Source of the DNA: Syntrophomonas sp. UBA4922
Lineage (GTDB): Bacteria; Bacillota; Syntrophomonadia; Syntrophomonadales; Syntrophomonadaceae
Length of the DNA: 13,056 nt
NCBI GenBank assembly: GCA_002398825.1
Contig: DHBS01000035.1
Location: forward strand, 14,935 to 27,990
Direction of reading: 5' to 3'
Shown here: piece by piece, positions 1 through 7,075 of the stretch
Layout of the letters: each line of letters begins with the position of its first letter
Position numbering within the stretch: position 1 is the first letter of the stretch
The notes under the pieces: model-generated
Seen by the model: only the letters and a program-made list of their open reading frames with translations
What the model was told of the DNA's origin: nothing
The model's database searches: none
Translations under genes and position numbers: made by a program

Positions 1-58
1 ACGTTGATTGAGCGGACCTATTGAGCAACGCAGTTATTCGCTTTTGTCGACGGTCTGA

Positions 59-79
59 GAGGCGGGCGATGCCCGCCTC
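59..79 (-). terminator. GC-rich hairpin downstream of ackA
   Basis: A perfect 9-bp inverted repeat (59-67 with 71-79, three-base loop) lies 17 bases beyond the ackA stop codon. It probably marks the 3' end of the pta-ackA transcript. There is no run of T after the stem on either strand, so it may act as a 3' stabilising or pausing structure rather than a full intrinsic terminator. The remaining bases 1-58 hold no gene I can support. Confidence 0.45.
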
Positions 80-96
80 CTGTGAATGACAATATG

Positions 97-1290
97 TTAT
101 TTGGCCAGTCTGTAGGTATCTCTGGCGATAACCAGTTCCTCATTGGTGGGAATGATGAAAATGCGTACCTTGGAGTCGTCGGTAGCCACATCGACCGCTT
201 TGCCGCGAACTTTGTTCTTTTCGGGATCCATCTTGATGCCCAGCGCCTCAAGATCTTCGCATATATGACGGCGGATGTCGATGCCGTTTTCACCTACACC
301 GGCAGTGAATACCAGGCAGTCACAGCCGTTCAGCTTGGCAAAATAATTGCCGATGTAACCCTTTACTGCGTTGTAGTATACGTCCAGAGCGGTTTGCGCC
401 CTGCTGTTGCCGGCCTTGGCCGCTTCTTCAACGTCGCGCAGGTCGTTGGATACCCCTGACAATCCCAGCATACCTGACTTCTTGTTGAAGTAATTGTTGG
501 CTTCCGCAGAATCCATCCCCAGTTTGTCCATCAGGAAGAATACTATGGCAGGGTCGATGTCCCCGGAGCGAGTCCCCATTACCAGGCCTTCCAGGGGGGT
601 GAAGCCCATACTGGTGTCGACGACTTTGCCGTTCTTAACAGCCGCCATGCTGGCGCCATTGCCGAGATGCAAAGTGATGATTTTGCAGTCTTCGTATGTC
701 TTGCCTAACATCTGACAGGCCTGGTGGGAAACATAATAATGAGAGGTGCCGTGGAAGCCATATCTTCTGATGCGGTATTTCTCATAGGCTTCAAAGGGCA
801 ATGCGTACATATAATTGGCGGGTTCCATGGTCTGATGGAAAGCGGTGTCGAATACAGCCACATGCTTGACATTGGGCATCAGCTTCTGGCAGGCTTCGAT
901 CCCCATCAGGTTGGGGGGATTATGTAAGGGGGCAATGTCGAAACAATCTCTGATTACTTTGCTGACGTTTTCATCGATGACCACTGATTCGGCAAAACTC
1001 TCGCCGCCGTGGACCACGCGGTGACCGGCCGCTCCGATCTCATCCATGTTTTTCACAACGCCGTATTCCGGATTGACCAAGACTTCCAGAACCAGTTCCA
1101 TACCTGCAGTGTGGTCAGGAAGGTCCTTTTTAATCACAACAGCATCTTTTCCCAAAGGCTTGTGTTCCAGAGTGCTTCCCGGTATACCTACTCTGTCTAC
1201 CAGCCCCACCGCCAAAACGGATTCATCAGTCATGTCTACAACTTGATATTTAATCGAAGAACTACCGGCATTAACAACCAAAACCTTCAT
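97..1290 (-). CDS. ackA: Acetate kinase
   Basis: Cytosolic acetate kinase (397 aa, normal family length) interconverts acetyl phosphate plus ADP with acetate plus ATP, the substrate-level phosphorylation step of acetogenic fermentation. The N-terminal phosphate-binding segment NAGSSSIKYQ is at residues 7-16. The known catalytic positions fall at the same numbers as in the well-studied Methanosarcina enzyme: R91 (HRVVHGGE), D148 (FDTAFH), H180 (YGFHGTSH) and R241 (GTRSGD). HLGNGAS at 208-214 and the C-terminal TNEE segment are also present. The ATG is preceded by a GAGGAGGT ribosome binding site (1301-1308) 10 bases upstream. It lies 83 bases downstream of pta on the same strand, so the two form a pta-ackA operon. 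Nothing appears truncated. Confidence 0.98.
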   Translation of the reverse strand: MKVLVVNAGSSSIKYQVVDMTDESVLAVGLVDRVGIPGSTLEHKPLGKDAVVIKKDLPDHTAGMELVLEVLVNPEYGVVKNMDEIGAAGHRVVHGGESFAESVVIDENVSKVIRDCFDIAPLHNPPNLMGIEACQKLMPNVKHVAVFDTAFHQTMEPANYMYALPFEAYEKYRIRRYGFHGTSHYYVSHQACQMLGKTYEDCKIITLHLGNGASMAAVKNGKVVDTSMGFTPLEGLVMGTRSGDIDPAIVFFLMDKLGMDSAEANNYFNKKSGMLGLSGVSNDLRDVEEAAKAGNSRAQTALDVYYNAVKGYIGNYFAKLNGCDCLVFTAGVGENGIDIRRHICEDLEALGIKMDPEKNKVRGKAVDVATDDSKVRIFIIPTNEELVIARDTYRLAK

Positions 1291-1373
1291 TATAATTCCT
1301 ACCTCCTCAATTTCTTCAATTTCCCTCTATTTATCTTTGATCCCTGACGGGAAAAAGACTCCGGGACTAGGGA

Positions 1374-2366
1374 CTAGGCTTTCAGGGCCGTCATGGCGAC
1401 TACATTAACTACGTCTTCTACGCTGCAGCCTCTGGAAAGATCGTTGACGGGTTTGGCCATACCTTGAAGAATAGGACCAATGGCTTCGGCCTTAGCCAGT
1501 CTCTGCACCAACTTGTAGCCGATGTTACCGGCTTGAATGTCAGGGAAAATAAGTATATTGCATGCCCCTGCAATATCACTGCCCGGGGCTTTGGAAGCGC
1601 CTACGCTGGGGACTATTGCGGCATCCAGCTGGAACTCGCCGTCCACTTTAATTTCGGGGAATTTCTCTTTGGCGATCTGGACAGCCTCAACTACTTTGTC
1701 AACAAAGGCATGACTGGCGCTGCCTTTAGTGGAGAAGGACAGCATGCCCACCTTGGGATCCTTAAAGCCGCATACATTGACAGCTGTTTCAACTGAAGCC
1801 TTGGCAAACTCGGCCATCTGCTGCGCACTGGGATCAATAGTAACGGCGCAGTCAGCAAATACGAACAGCCCGTCTTCGCCATAATCCTTGTTGGGGCAAA
1901 TCATGATAAACGCGCCAGATACGGCCGAAATGCCCGGAGCTGTCTTGATGATCTGCAAAGCGGGACGCAAAACGTTGCCGGTGGTGTTTTCGGCTCCGGC
2001 CACCTCACCGTCGGCTTTGCCCATTTTTACCATCATGGAAGCAAAAAACAGCGGATCTAACATGGTGGCTTTGGCTTTATCCAAAGTGACACCCTTGTCC
2101 TTGCGCATTTCATAAAAGGCCTGAACAAAGTCATCCAGCAGCGGTGTAGTAGCTGGATTGATGATCTCCGCGCCGGATATGTCGGCGCCAATTGTGCTTG
2201 CTAACCCCCTGATCGCGCTTTCATCACCCAATAGGATCGGATTGGCAATCTTGTTGTCTGCGATTGCCTTGACAGCTTTTAGGGTTCTCTCTTCGGTTCC
2301 CTCCGGAAGCACGATAGTTTTCCCTTTGGTTGCTGCCTTTTCTCTAATTTGCGCTAGTAAACTCAT
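1374..2366 (-). CDS. pta: Phosphate acetyltransferase (phosphotransacetylase)
   Basis: Transfers the acetyl group between CoA and phosphate (acetyl-CoA + Pi = acetyl phosphate + CoA), feeding acetate kinase encoded just downstream. The 330-residue product has the length of the short single-domain Pta class. Visible family segments are LPEGTEERT near the N-terminus, TTGNVLRPALQ, GISAVSGAF, FADCAV, FSTKGSASH and, near the C-terminus, the conserved stretch from VPSVGASKAPGSDIAG to FPDIQAGNIGYKL. The frame stays open upstream to 2501, but the ATG at 2366 is chosen because a GGGAGGG site (2373-2379) sits six bases upstream and the protein then begins at the usual MSLLAQIREKA. The upstream extension would overlap tmcAL and has no family similarity. 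Confidence 0.97.
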   Translation of the reverse strand: MSLLAQIREKAATKGKTIVLPEGTEERTLKAVKAIADNKIANPILLGDESAIRGLASTIGADISGAEIINPATTPLLDDFVQAFYEMRKDKGVTLDKAKATMLDPLFFASMMVKMGKADGEVAGAENTTGNVLRPALQIIKTAPGISAVSGAFIMICPNKDYGEDGLFVFADCAVTIDPSAQQMAEFAKASVETAVNVCGFKDPKVGMLSFSTKGSASHAFVDKVVEAVQIAKEKFPEIKVDGEFQLDAAIVPSVGASKAPGSDIAGACNILIFPDIQAGNIGYKLVQRLAKAEAIGPILQGMAKPVNDLSRGCSVEDVVNVVAMTALKA

Positions 2367-2430
2367 CCTTTTCCCTCCCAATTTTTCACCTTGTTCCAAG
2401 ATTGTTGCAATGTTCACATTCTGTTCTAAT

Positions 2431-2450
2431 TCTAGCATAAACGGGCTAGA
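2431..2450. promoter_or_regulatory. Inverted repeat in the pta/tmcAL divergent promoter region
   Basis: TCTAGC (2431-2436) and GCTAGA (2445-2450) form perfect 6-bp arms around an 8-base centre, in the 133 bases between the divergent starts of pta and tmcAL. Placement just before the candidate tmcAL -10 box would suit an operator. I cannot name a regulator, and chance occurrence is possible. Confidence 0.25.
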
Positions 2451-2455
2451 GAGTG

Positions 2456-2461
2456 TATAAT
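2456..2461 (+). promoter_or_regulatory. Candidate -10 box for tmcAL
   Basis: A perfect TATAAT lies 39 bases before the tmcAL ATG, which would give a leader of about 30 nt. The sequence 16-18 bases further upstream does not resemble TTGACA, so this is a tentative sigma-A promoter. The ribosome binding site AAGGAG is at 2484-2489, ten bases before the ATG. Confidence 0.4.
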
Positions 2462-2499
2462 TATTGGCACTATTGATACATGCAAGGAGTCGGGCACAC

Positions 2500-3765
2500 A
2501 TGACCGTAGTCGGTATCGTTGCCGAGTTTAACCCTTTTCATAACGGGCACCGTTGGCTATTGGAAGAAGCTCGTTCAAAACTGCAGCCTGAAGCGGTTAT
2601 TTGCGTAATGAGCGGTCCCTTTGTGCAGCGGGGTGAACCCGCCATCTGTGATAAGTGGGCGCGTACACGCATGGCCTTAGCCGGGGGTGTAGACGTGGTA
2701 ATTGAGCTGCCGTTTTGTTTTGCAGCCCGTAGTGCCTATTATTTCGCCTTTGGTGCTCTGCTGACCCTGCAAGCGGCCGGGGCAACCCATGTGGTGTTCG
2801 GCAGCGAAAGCGGCAACCTCTGCTCCCTGAATAAAGTGGCGGCCTTGCTTGCCCACGAGACCACGGCCTATCAGCAAAGACTCAAATCTGAACTGGCCCG
2901 GGGCTTGAGCTATCCCGCGGCCAGGGCCAGTGCAGTAAAATATATACTGCATGATAACAGCCCTGAAATGAGCAGCCTCTTGTCCGGGGCTAACAATATA
3001 CTAGGCATTGAATATCTGCGTATCATTAAGGAACTTGGCTTAAAGCTCAGTCCCGTAACCTATGCCAGGCGGGGCGCTGACTACCATGACATCGAGGTAT
3101 CAGAACTAGCCAGCGCTACGGCCATACGCCGCTGCATATATCGAGGCGCCCTCAACCGTTTATCGCCGGCCTTGCCCGAAGCCAGCCTCACAATCCTACA
3201 GGAAGAGATCAAAGCGGGACGTGCCCCCATTCCCGTCGATGGCCTGGAACTGGCGATACTCAACCAACTGCGGCTGGCAACCAGGGAACGGCTGCAGAAT
3301 GTCTACGAGATCACCGAGGGCCTGGAGAACCGCCTGCTGTTGGCTGCCAGGCAAAGCGGGACCCTTCCTGCCCTGCGCAACGCAATAAAAAGCAAACGAT
3401 ATAACATGACCAGAGTTAACCGTATGCTCCTATACTCGCTATTTTCTGTATCAAAGAACCAGATGGCCCTTTTCGATCAAGTTGGGCCCCAGTATATACG
3501 CCTTTTAGGGTTTTCGGCACAAGGGCGCAAATTCCTGCAAAATGTGAAAAATAATTCAGTTCTACCGGTGTTGAGCACGGGCAGCCACATCGCCAAATTG
3601 ATAAAAACCGCTCCTGAACACATCCGTTCTCATATGCTTCTTCTCGACATCAAAGCCTCAGACGTGTCCAGTCTCCTGGCTCCAGACCCCGGTCAGCGGC
3701 AGGCCGGGCAGGATTTCCTGCGCCGGGTTATAAAACTAGGGCCTGGTCAGGCCGATGGTTTTTGA
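2500..3765 (+). CDS. tmcAL: tRNA(Met) cytidine acetate ligase (YlbM family)
   Basis: TmcAL activates acetate with ATP and transfers the acetyl group to the wobble cytidine (C34) of elongator tRNA-Met, giving ac4C34 and accurate AUG decoding. The N-terminus VGIVAEFNPFHNGH contains the nucleotidyltransferase HxGH motif (H14-N-G-H17), followed by VIELPFCFAARSAYYFA and VVFGSES, typical of YlbM. The 421-aa product is close to B. subtilis YlbM. The ATG at 2500 is preferred over an in-frame TTG at 2464 because AAGGAG at 2484-2489 is correctly spaced and the family begins at this residue. The last 30 bases overlap the 3' end of the convergent patatin gene. It is divergent from pta-ackA, whose end product, acetate, is its substrate. 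Confidence 0.93.
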   Translation: MTVVGIVAEFNPFHNGHRWLLEEARSKLQPEAVICVMSGPFVQRGEPAICDKWARTRMALAGGVDVVIELPFCFAARSAYYFAFGALLTLQAAGATHVVFGSESGNLCSLNKVAALLAHETTAYQQRLKSELARGLSYPAARASAVKYILHDNSPEMSSLLSGANNILGIEYLRIIKELGLKLSPVTYARRGADYHDIEVSELASATAIRRCIYRGALNRLSPALPEASLTILQEEIKAGRAPIPVDGLELAILNQLRLATRERLQNVYEITEGLENRLLLAARQSGTLPALRNAIKSKRYNMTRVNRMLLYSLFSVSKNQMALFDQVGPQYIRLLGFSAQGRKFLQNVKNNSVLPVLSTGSHIAKLIKTAPEHIRSHMLLLDIKASDVSSLLAPDPGQRQAGQDFLRRVIKLGPGQADGF

Positions 3766-4524
3766 GATGATTTGTTCAAGGTTCTCCTCTGCGGCCTGGC
3801 GGCCCAGGTCTATGATTTGAGCGGCCTTGTCAAAAGCCCGCGGCGAAAAACACCCTACCCTGGGCTGTATCAATACATCGGTGAGTTCTTTGACCTGGTC
3901 AAACTGGGATCTTTGCATAATATCCAGTGAGGTGATGATCACATCCAGGGTGTTTTTAATGTTGATTTCCTTGCCTCCCCCGAACATCACGTCAACAGCT
4001 ATAATGATATCGGCTCCGCGGCTGCGGGCCACCTCTATAGGCAAGCGGTTGCTTACCGCGCCATCGACCAGGATCATGTCCTCCTTTTTAACCGGGTAGA
4101 ATACTCCGGGGATGGAAATACTGGCCCGTATGGCCTCAGCCACTGGCCCCGATTCAAGGATCACGCTGTCACCGGTCAATAAATCGGTGGCTATCATTTG
4201 GATAGGCAACCGGGTTTCTTCAAAACTCTTTTTCTTGGTGAGCAGGGTGAGAAGACTATCCATTTTTTTACCGGCAATAAAACCTAACCGGGGCAAATGT
4301 ACGTCAAAAAACACCCTCAAGTCCATACTGTCAATCATTTTACCCAACATGACCAGATCGGTGCCGCAGGCATATAAGCCCCCCACCAGAGCACCCATGC
4401 TGCTTCCCACAATGAAATCAAAGGGGATCCGGTTTTCGGTCAATACCTGAAGCACTCCGATATGAGCCAACCCACGCGCGCTGCCCGCTCCAAGTACCAG
4501 TGCAATTCTGGGTGACTGAGCCAT
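3736..4524 (-). CDS. Patatin-like phospholipase (YlbK/RssA type)
   Basis: A 262-residue patatin-family serine acyl hydrolase, probably cytosolic or membrane-peripheral and acting on lipid acyl esters; the physiological substrate is unknown. The family hallmarks are all present: the oxyanion-hole loop GAGSARG (12-18), the nucleophile elbow GSSMG (Ser42) and the dyad aspartate in VDGAVSN (Asp154). No signal peptide is seen. The ATG at 4524 is six bases from a strong AGGAGGT site (4531-4537); an in-frame TTG two codons earlier would touch that site and is unlikely. Size and neighbours (ylbJ and ylbM on either side) match B. subtilis ylbK. Its 3' end overlaps tmcAL by 30 bases tail to tail. Confidence 0.9.
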   Translation of the reverse strand: MAQSPRIALVLGAGSARGLAHIGVLQVLTENRIPFDFIVGSSMGALVGGLYACGTDLVMLGKMIDSMDLRVFFDVHLPRLGFIAGKKMDSLLTLLTKKKSFEETRLPIQMIATDLLTGDSVILESGPVAEAIRASISIPGVFYPVKKEDMILVDGAVSNRLPIEVARSRGADIIIAVDVMFGGGKEINIKNTLDVIITSLDIMQRSQFDQVKELTDVLIQPRVGCFSPRAFDKAAQIIDLGRQAAEENLEQIISKTIGLTRP

Positions 4525-4598
4525 CTCCAAACCTCCTTAAGATGCTATATTACAGCATTAATAGCCTGGCTTTGGCTTCTAAACCTCGCCCATACCAA

Positions 4599-4606
4599 CA
4601 TATATT
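4599..4606 (+). promoter_or_regulatory. Possible sigma-E type -10 element for ylbJ
   Basis: CATATATT matches seven of eight positions of the CATACAnT consensus for the mother-cell factor sigma-E, and lies 39 bases before the ylbJ start, leaving room for a leader and the GGGAGG site at 4631-4636. B. subtilis ylbJ is known to be sporulation-controlled. The expected -35 position (about 4578-4584) does not match well, so this is tentative. Confidence 0.3.
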
Positions 4607-4645
4607 GAACTGGAAACCTTGTCAAGTTAAGGGAGGAAAACTGAT

Positions 4646-5830
4646 TTGCAGGAGACAATGCTAAAAAGTCCCCAGTTTTGGCTCTTGCTGGGGCTGGCCG
4701 GGCTGGCCGTTTTCATGGTGGCCGAACCCAGTTCAGCCGTTAATGCAGCAACTGCCGGCCTGCGGCTCTGGGCAATGGTGATCATCCCTGCCTTACTGCC
4801 TTTTTTCATTGTGTCGGAACTGATGGTGAGCATGGGCCTGGTCAGGTTTTTGGGAGTTTTGCTGGAACCGGTGATGCAGCCCATTTTTCGTCTGCCGGGA
4901 TGCAGTTCACTGGTAGTTGCCATGGGTTTTACCTCGGGGTTTCCTATCGGCGCCTTGTTGACCCGGCGCCTGTATGATCAGGCTTTGCTGAGCGACAATG
5001 AAGCAGAACGCCTGGTGTCTTTCACCAACAACTCCAGCCCGCTCTTCATTCTCGGTGCGGTGGGAATGGGCATGTTCGGTTCGCCGCAACTGGGCTGGTT
5101 ATTAGCCATATCTCATTACCTGGCCAATTTAATGGTGGGATTTATATACAGATTTAAGGCCCAGTCAGTCTACAGAATGCCTAAAACCAGCAGGCGGGGA
5201 CGGTGGCGGGCGGCTGGAGAGGAATTATTGAGTTCAATAAATCAGGAAGGATTCGCCAAGCGCCTGGCCGAAGCGATTAGTAAGAGCATAACCAATATTC
5301 TGGCTATTGGCGGCTATATAATGACTTTCTCCGTAATTACCACCATGCTTTCCGATTGGGGCTTGATGGAAATACTGGCCAGGGTTATTAACTGTATATT
5401 CGGCTATTTCGAGTTATCCTATCAGGTCGCCTATGGCCTGGGGATGGGTCTGTTCGAAATCACCCTGGGCTCAAACTATATTGCCCAGGCCGGTGATGCA
5501 ACCCTCCTGCACCAGTTAGTGGCAGTCAGCGCAGTATTATCATTCAGCGGATTGTGCATCATCACCCAGGTAATGGGGGTGCTGGTAGGCACACCGGTGC
5601 GGCTCGGCTTCTATATCAAAGCCCGCCTCTTACAGGCTGGGATCGCTGTATTAATAACCGGGATCGGATATAAATACTGGGCTGCCGCATCAGCCCCGGT
5701 GTCTCAAACCATTCTTCTCCCCAGCCCCTTTTATGCCATACATGCCTGGCGCTGGTCGCTGTATTGCATGCTATTCATGGTACTATTAATCTGTTGCTTA
5801 TTATGTATTGCCTGGATGAAAAAAGATTAA
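4646..5830 (+). CDS. ylbJ: Sporulation integral membrane protein YlbJ
   Basis: A 394-residue polytopic membrane protein with long hydrophobic segments throughout and a nucleoside-recognition (Gate) type repeat organisation, including GFTSGFPIGALL near residues 93-104 and a second similar half after about residue 210. YlbJ is required for normal spore formation and resistance in B. subtilis, but its transported ligand is not established. The TTG at 4646 is taken as start because GGGAGG (4631-4636) is nine bases upstream; an ATG at 4658 has only a GGAG three bases away. Length is close to the 408 aa of the B. subtilis protein. The stop codon shares the four bases TTAA with the stop of the convergent coiled-coil gene. 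Confidence 0.9.
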   Translation: MQETMLKSPQFWLLLGLAGLAVFMVAEPSSAVNAATAGLRLWAMVIIPALLPFFIVSELMVSMGLVRFLGVLLEPVMQPIFRLPGCSSLVVAMGFTSGFPIGALLTRRLYDQALLSDNEAERLVSFTNNSSPLFILGAVGMGMFGSPQLGWLLAISHYLANLMVGFIYRFKAQSVYRMPKTSRRGRWRAAGEELLSSINQEGFAKRLAEAISKSITNILAIGGYIMTFSVITTMLSDWGLMEILARVINCIFGYFELSYQVAYGLGMGLFEITLGSNYIAQAGDATLLHQLVAVSAVLSFSGLCIITQVMGVLVGTPVRLGFYIKARLLQAGIAVLITGIGYKYWAAASAPVSQTILLPSPFYAIHAWRWSLYCMLFMVLLICCLLCIAWMKKD

Positions 5831-6291
5831 AACTCGCGGTCTATCTCCAGGCGGATCTCTTCTTTGCCTTTGCTGATGTTTTCAAGTCCTTTCTTAAGTA
5901 CTATTTCCATGTGGTTAAGCATATTTTCAGCGTATTCGTTGGCCTCGGCTCTAATCTCCCGGGCGACCTCCTCAGCCTTGGCCAGGATTTCCTCAGACAT
6001 CCGCAATGCGCTCTTGGTAATTTCGCTGTCATCCATCATGCGGGCGACTCTGTCCTTGGATTGTTCCAAATACTCGTCAGCCTGCCCGCAGGCTTCTTTG
6101 ATAATACGCTGTTTCTCGGACATGATCAGCCGGGCTGTTTCCAGTTCTTCAGGCAACACCGCACGCAAACGATCAACCCTATCTAAAAGCAAATCACTCT
6201 CAACAACCACTTTAGTGTTGGAAAAAGGCATCTTTTTGGATTCCTTCACCATTGCTTCCAATTCATCCAGAATTTTAAAGATCTCCATCAT
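5827..6291 (-). CDS. Conserved coiled-coil protein of unknown function
   Basis: A 154-residue, charge-rich protein that appears almost entirely alpha-helical. A helical N-terminus (FKILDELEAMVKESKK) is followed by a segment containing NTKVVVESDLLLDRVDRLR, then a long heptad-like region from about residue 45 to 140, rich in E, K, A and M. It has no signal peptide, membrane segment or catalytic motif. Similar proteins in Clostridia are often loosely labelled ATPase or F0 subunit b-like, and the helix also recalls DivIVA-type coiled coils; I do not assign a function. GAGGAGG lies eight bases before the ATG and runs into the rsmD stop codon, so the two genes are co-transcribed and probably translationally coupled. 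It occupies the place where coaD normally follows rsmD. Confidence 0.8.
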   Translation of the reverse strand: MMEIFKILDELEAMVKESKKMPFSNTKVVVESDLLLDRVDRLRAVLPEELETARLIMSEKQRIIKEACGQADEYLEQSKDRVARMMDDSEITKSALRMSEEILAKAEEVAREIRAEANEYAENMLNHMEIVLKKGLENISKGKEEIRLEIDREF

Positions 6292-6305
6292 TTTCTATGC
6301 CTCCT

Positions 6306-6863
6306 CTAAGCCATCAACGAATAATAATGCAGGGCAGACTCCCCGTAATAATTCAATCTGTACCGGTTTAAACGGCTGAATGCGGGGGGGAGTTCCTTAT
6401 GTCGACGAGTTCGAATGATAACAGAGCCCTGTGGCTCCATAATTTCAACCTGATCCAGCTTTTTCATCACATCCAGAAAAATCCCTTCAACAGTGAAGGG
6501 AGGATCTACATAAATATAATCGAATCTTGCGCCGTGCTTGTCTAATATGGTCAAAGCACGTAAAACATCATTGCAATATACTTCATAATAATCTTCGAAA
6601 CCGCAGTTATCCAGGTTTTCGTAGATGATGCGCACTGCCGCCGGATTGTTGTCGACGAAAACGGCTTGCGAGGCCCCGCGGCTTAAAGCCTCTATGCCCA
6701 CGCTGCCGCTGCCGGCGAAAAGATCCAGAAAACGGGCATCTTGAATATTGGGCCCCAGCACATTGAATAGAGCCTCTTTTATCATATCGGTTATAGGTCT
6801 GGTTTCTTTGCCAGATGGTGCCTTAAGTCGTTTTCCTTTGGCAGAGCCAGCGATAACTCGCAC
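6306..6863 (-). CDS. rsmD: 16S rRNA (guanine966-N2)-methyltransferase
   Basis: RsmD (YlbH) methylates G966 of 16S rRNA during small-subunit assembly using S-adenosylmethionine. The protein begins RVIAGSAKGKRL, then has TRPITDMIKEALFNVL, the SAM-binding motif I LDLFAGSGSVGIEAL (46-60) and the catalytic DPPF (120-123). The frame extends to an ATG at 6902, but that start has no ribosome binding site and falls at the likely transcription start. The GTG at 6863 follows GGAAGGGAAGGG, makes a 185-aa protein close to B. subtilis YlbH (184 aa), and begins at the normal family position. The next gene downstream is the coiled-coil protein, 14 bases away. Confidence 0.95.
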   Translation of the reverse strand: MRVIAGSAKGKRLKAPSGKETRPITDMIKEALFNVLGPNIQDARFLDLFAGSGSVGIEALSRGASQAVFVDNNPAAVRIIYENLDNCGFEDYYEVYCNDVLRALTILDKHGARFDYIYVDPPFTVEGIFLDVMKKLDQVEIMEPQGSVIIRTRRHKELPPAFSRLNRYRLNYYGESALHYYSLMA

Positions 6864-6914
6864 TATTCCCTTCCCTTCCTGGCATAAATGCCATTCGACC
6901 ATATTATTGCATCT

Positions 6915-6923
6915 ATTTTAGCA
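6915..6923 (-). promoter_or_regulatory. Extended -10 promoter for rsmD
   Basis: On the minus strand this reads TGCTAAAAT, matching the TGnTAnAAT extended -10 form. It would start transcription near 6908, giving a leader of about 45 nt to the GTG at 6863. The -35 position is only an A/T tract, which is tolerated with an extended -10. The element overlaps the upstream region of the divergent candidate small RNA. Confidence 0.5.
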
Positions 6924-6954
6924 TAAAAAAAATTTTAAAAATATTGTATATAAT
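6921..6954 (+). promoter_or_regulatory. Candidate promoter of the small RNA
   Basis: GCATA (6921-6925) fits the GHATR -35 of forespore sigma-G/sigma-F promoters. TATTGTA (6942-6948) fits CATnnTA at all but the first base, with a 16-base spacer, slightly shorter than usual. A perfect sigma-A style TATAAT also lies at 6949-6954 but without a -35. Either would start transcription at about 6955-6962. Which sigma factor is used cannot be settled from sequence. Confidence 0.4.
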
Positions 6955-7075
6955 CCTTATTTAGGGGTAAAGATATCAATACCAGATGTTATTCTGGTAA
7001 AACAAACCCTCCCCAACAACTTTACAAAATTCTCCTCTCCCCAAAATGGCGACGCGAGTCGCCATTTTAATTTTT
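6955..7075 (+). ncRNA. csfG: Candidate CsfG-like sporulation small RNA
   Basis: A gene-free stretch with its own promoter-like upstream region and a strong terminator, consistent with an RNA of about 120 nt. Seen directly: GTAAAG (6967-6972) pairs with CTTTAC (7020-7025); inside it TACCAGA (6980-6986) pairs with TCTGGTA (6993-6999). The 8-mer CTCCCCAA occurs twice (7009-7016 and 7037-7044) within pyrimidine-rich, apparently unpaired segments containing CCTCC and CTCCT, the complements of Shine-Dalgarno sequences. The end is a perfect 11-bp hairpin plus T run. From memory, CsfG is a forespore-expressed small RNA of endospore formers, located beside ylbH in B. subtilis, with conserved C-rich motifs; location and motif style agree here. 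The alternative is a leader or attenuator of gpr. Confidence 0.55.
7043..7075 (+). terminator. Rho-independent terminator between rsmD and gpr
   Basis: A perfect 11-bp inverted repeat (7043-7053 with 7058-7068) encloses the tetraloop GCGA and is followed by AATTTTT, a classic plus-strand intrinsic terminator. No protein gene precedes it on the plus strand, since ylbJ ends 1.2 kb upstream and the genes between are on the minus strand. This is the main reason to infer a small transcript here. Confidence 0.8.

Noticed and set aside
18..293. 91-codon frame at the left end on the minus strand
   Set aside because: It overlaps ackA in another frame, has no recognisable family features and no ribosome binding site; it is a shadow of ackA.
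2464..2484. Sigma-54-like promoter (TTGGCAC...TGCA) before tmcAL
   Set aside because: The GG and GC elements are 16 rather than 12 bases apart, which breaks the strict sigma-54 spacing.
2367..2501. N-terminal extension of pta up to 2501
   Set aside because: The frame is open, but the extra 45 residues are not part of the family, would overlap the tmcAL start and lack a suitable ribosome binding site; the ATG at 2366 has a good one.
5764..6379. Long plus-strand frames opposite the coiled-coil and rsmD genes
   Set aside because: Their translations look like antisense of the minus-strand genes, with no motif or ribosome binding site.
6864..6902. ATG start of rsmD at 6902
   Set aside because: It has no ribosome binding site, lies at the predicted transcription start, and adds residues not seen at the RsmD N-terminus. 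The GTG at 6863 has a good upstream site.
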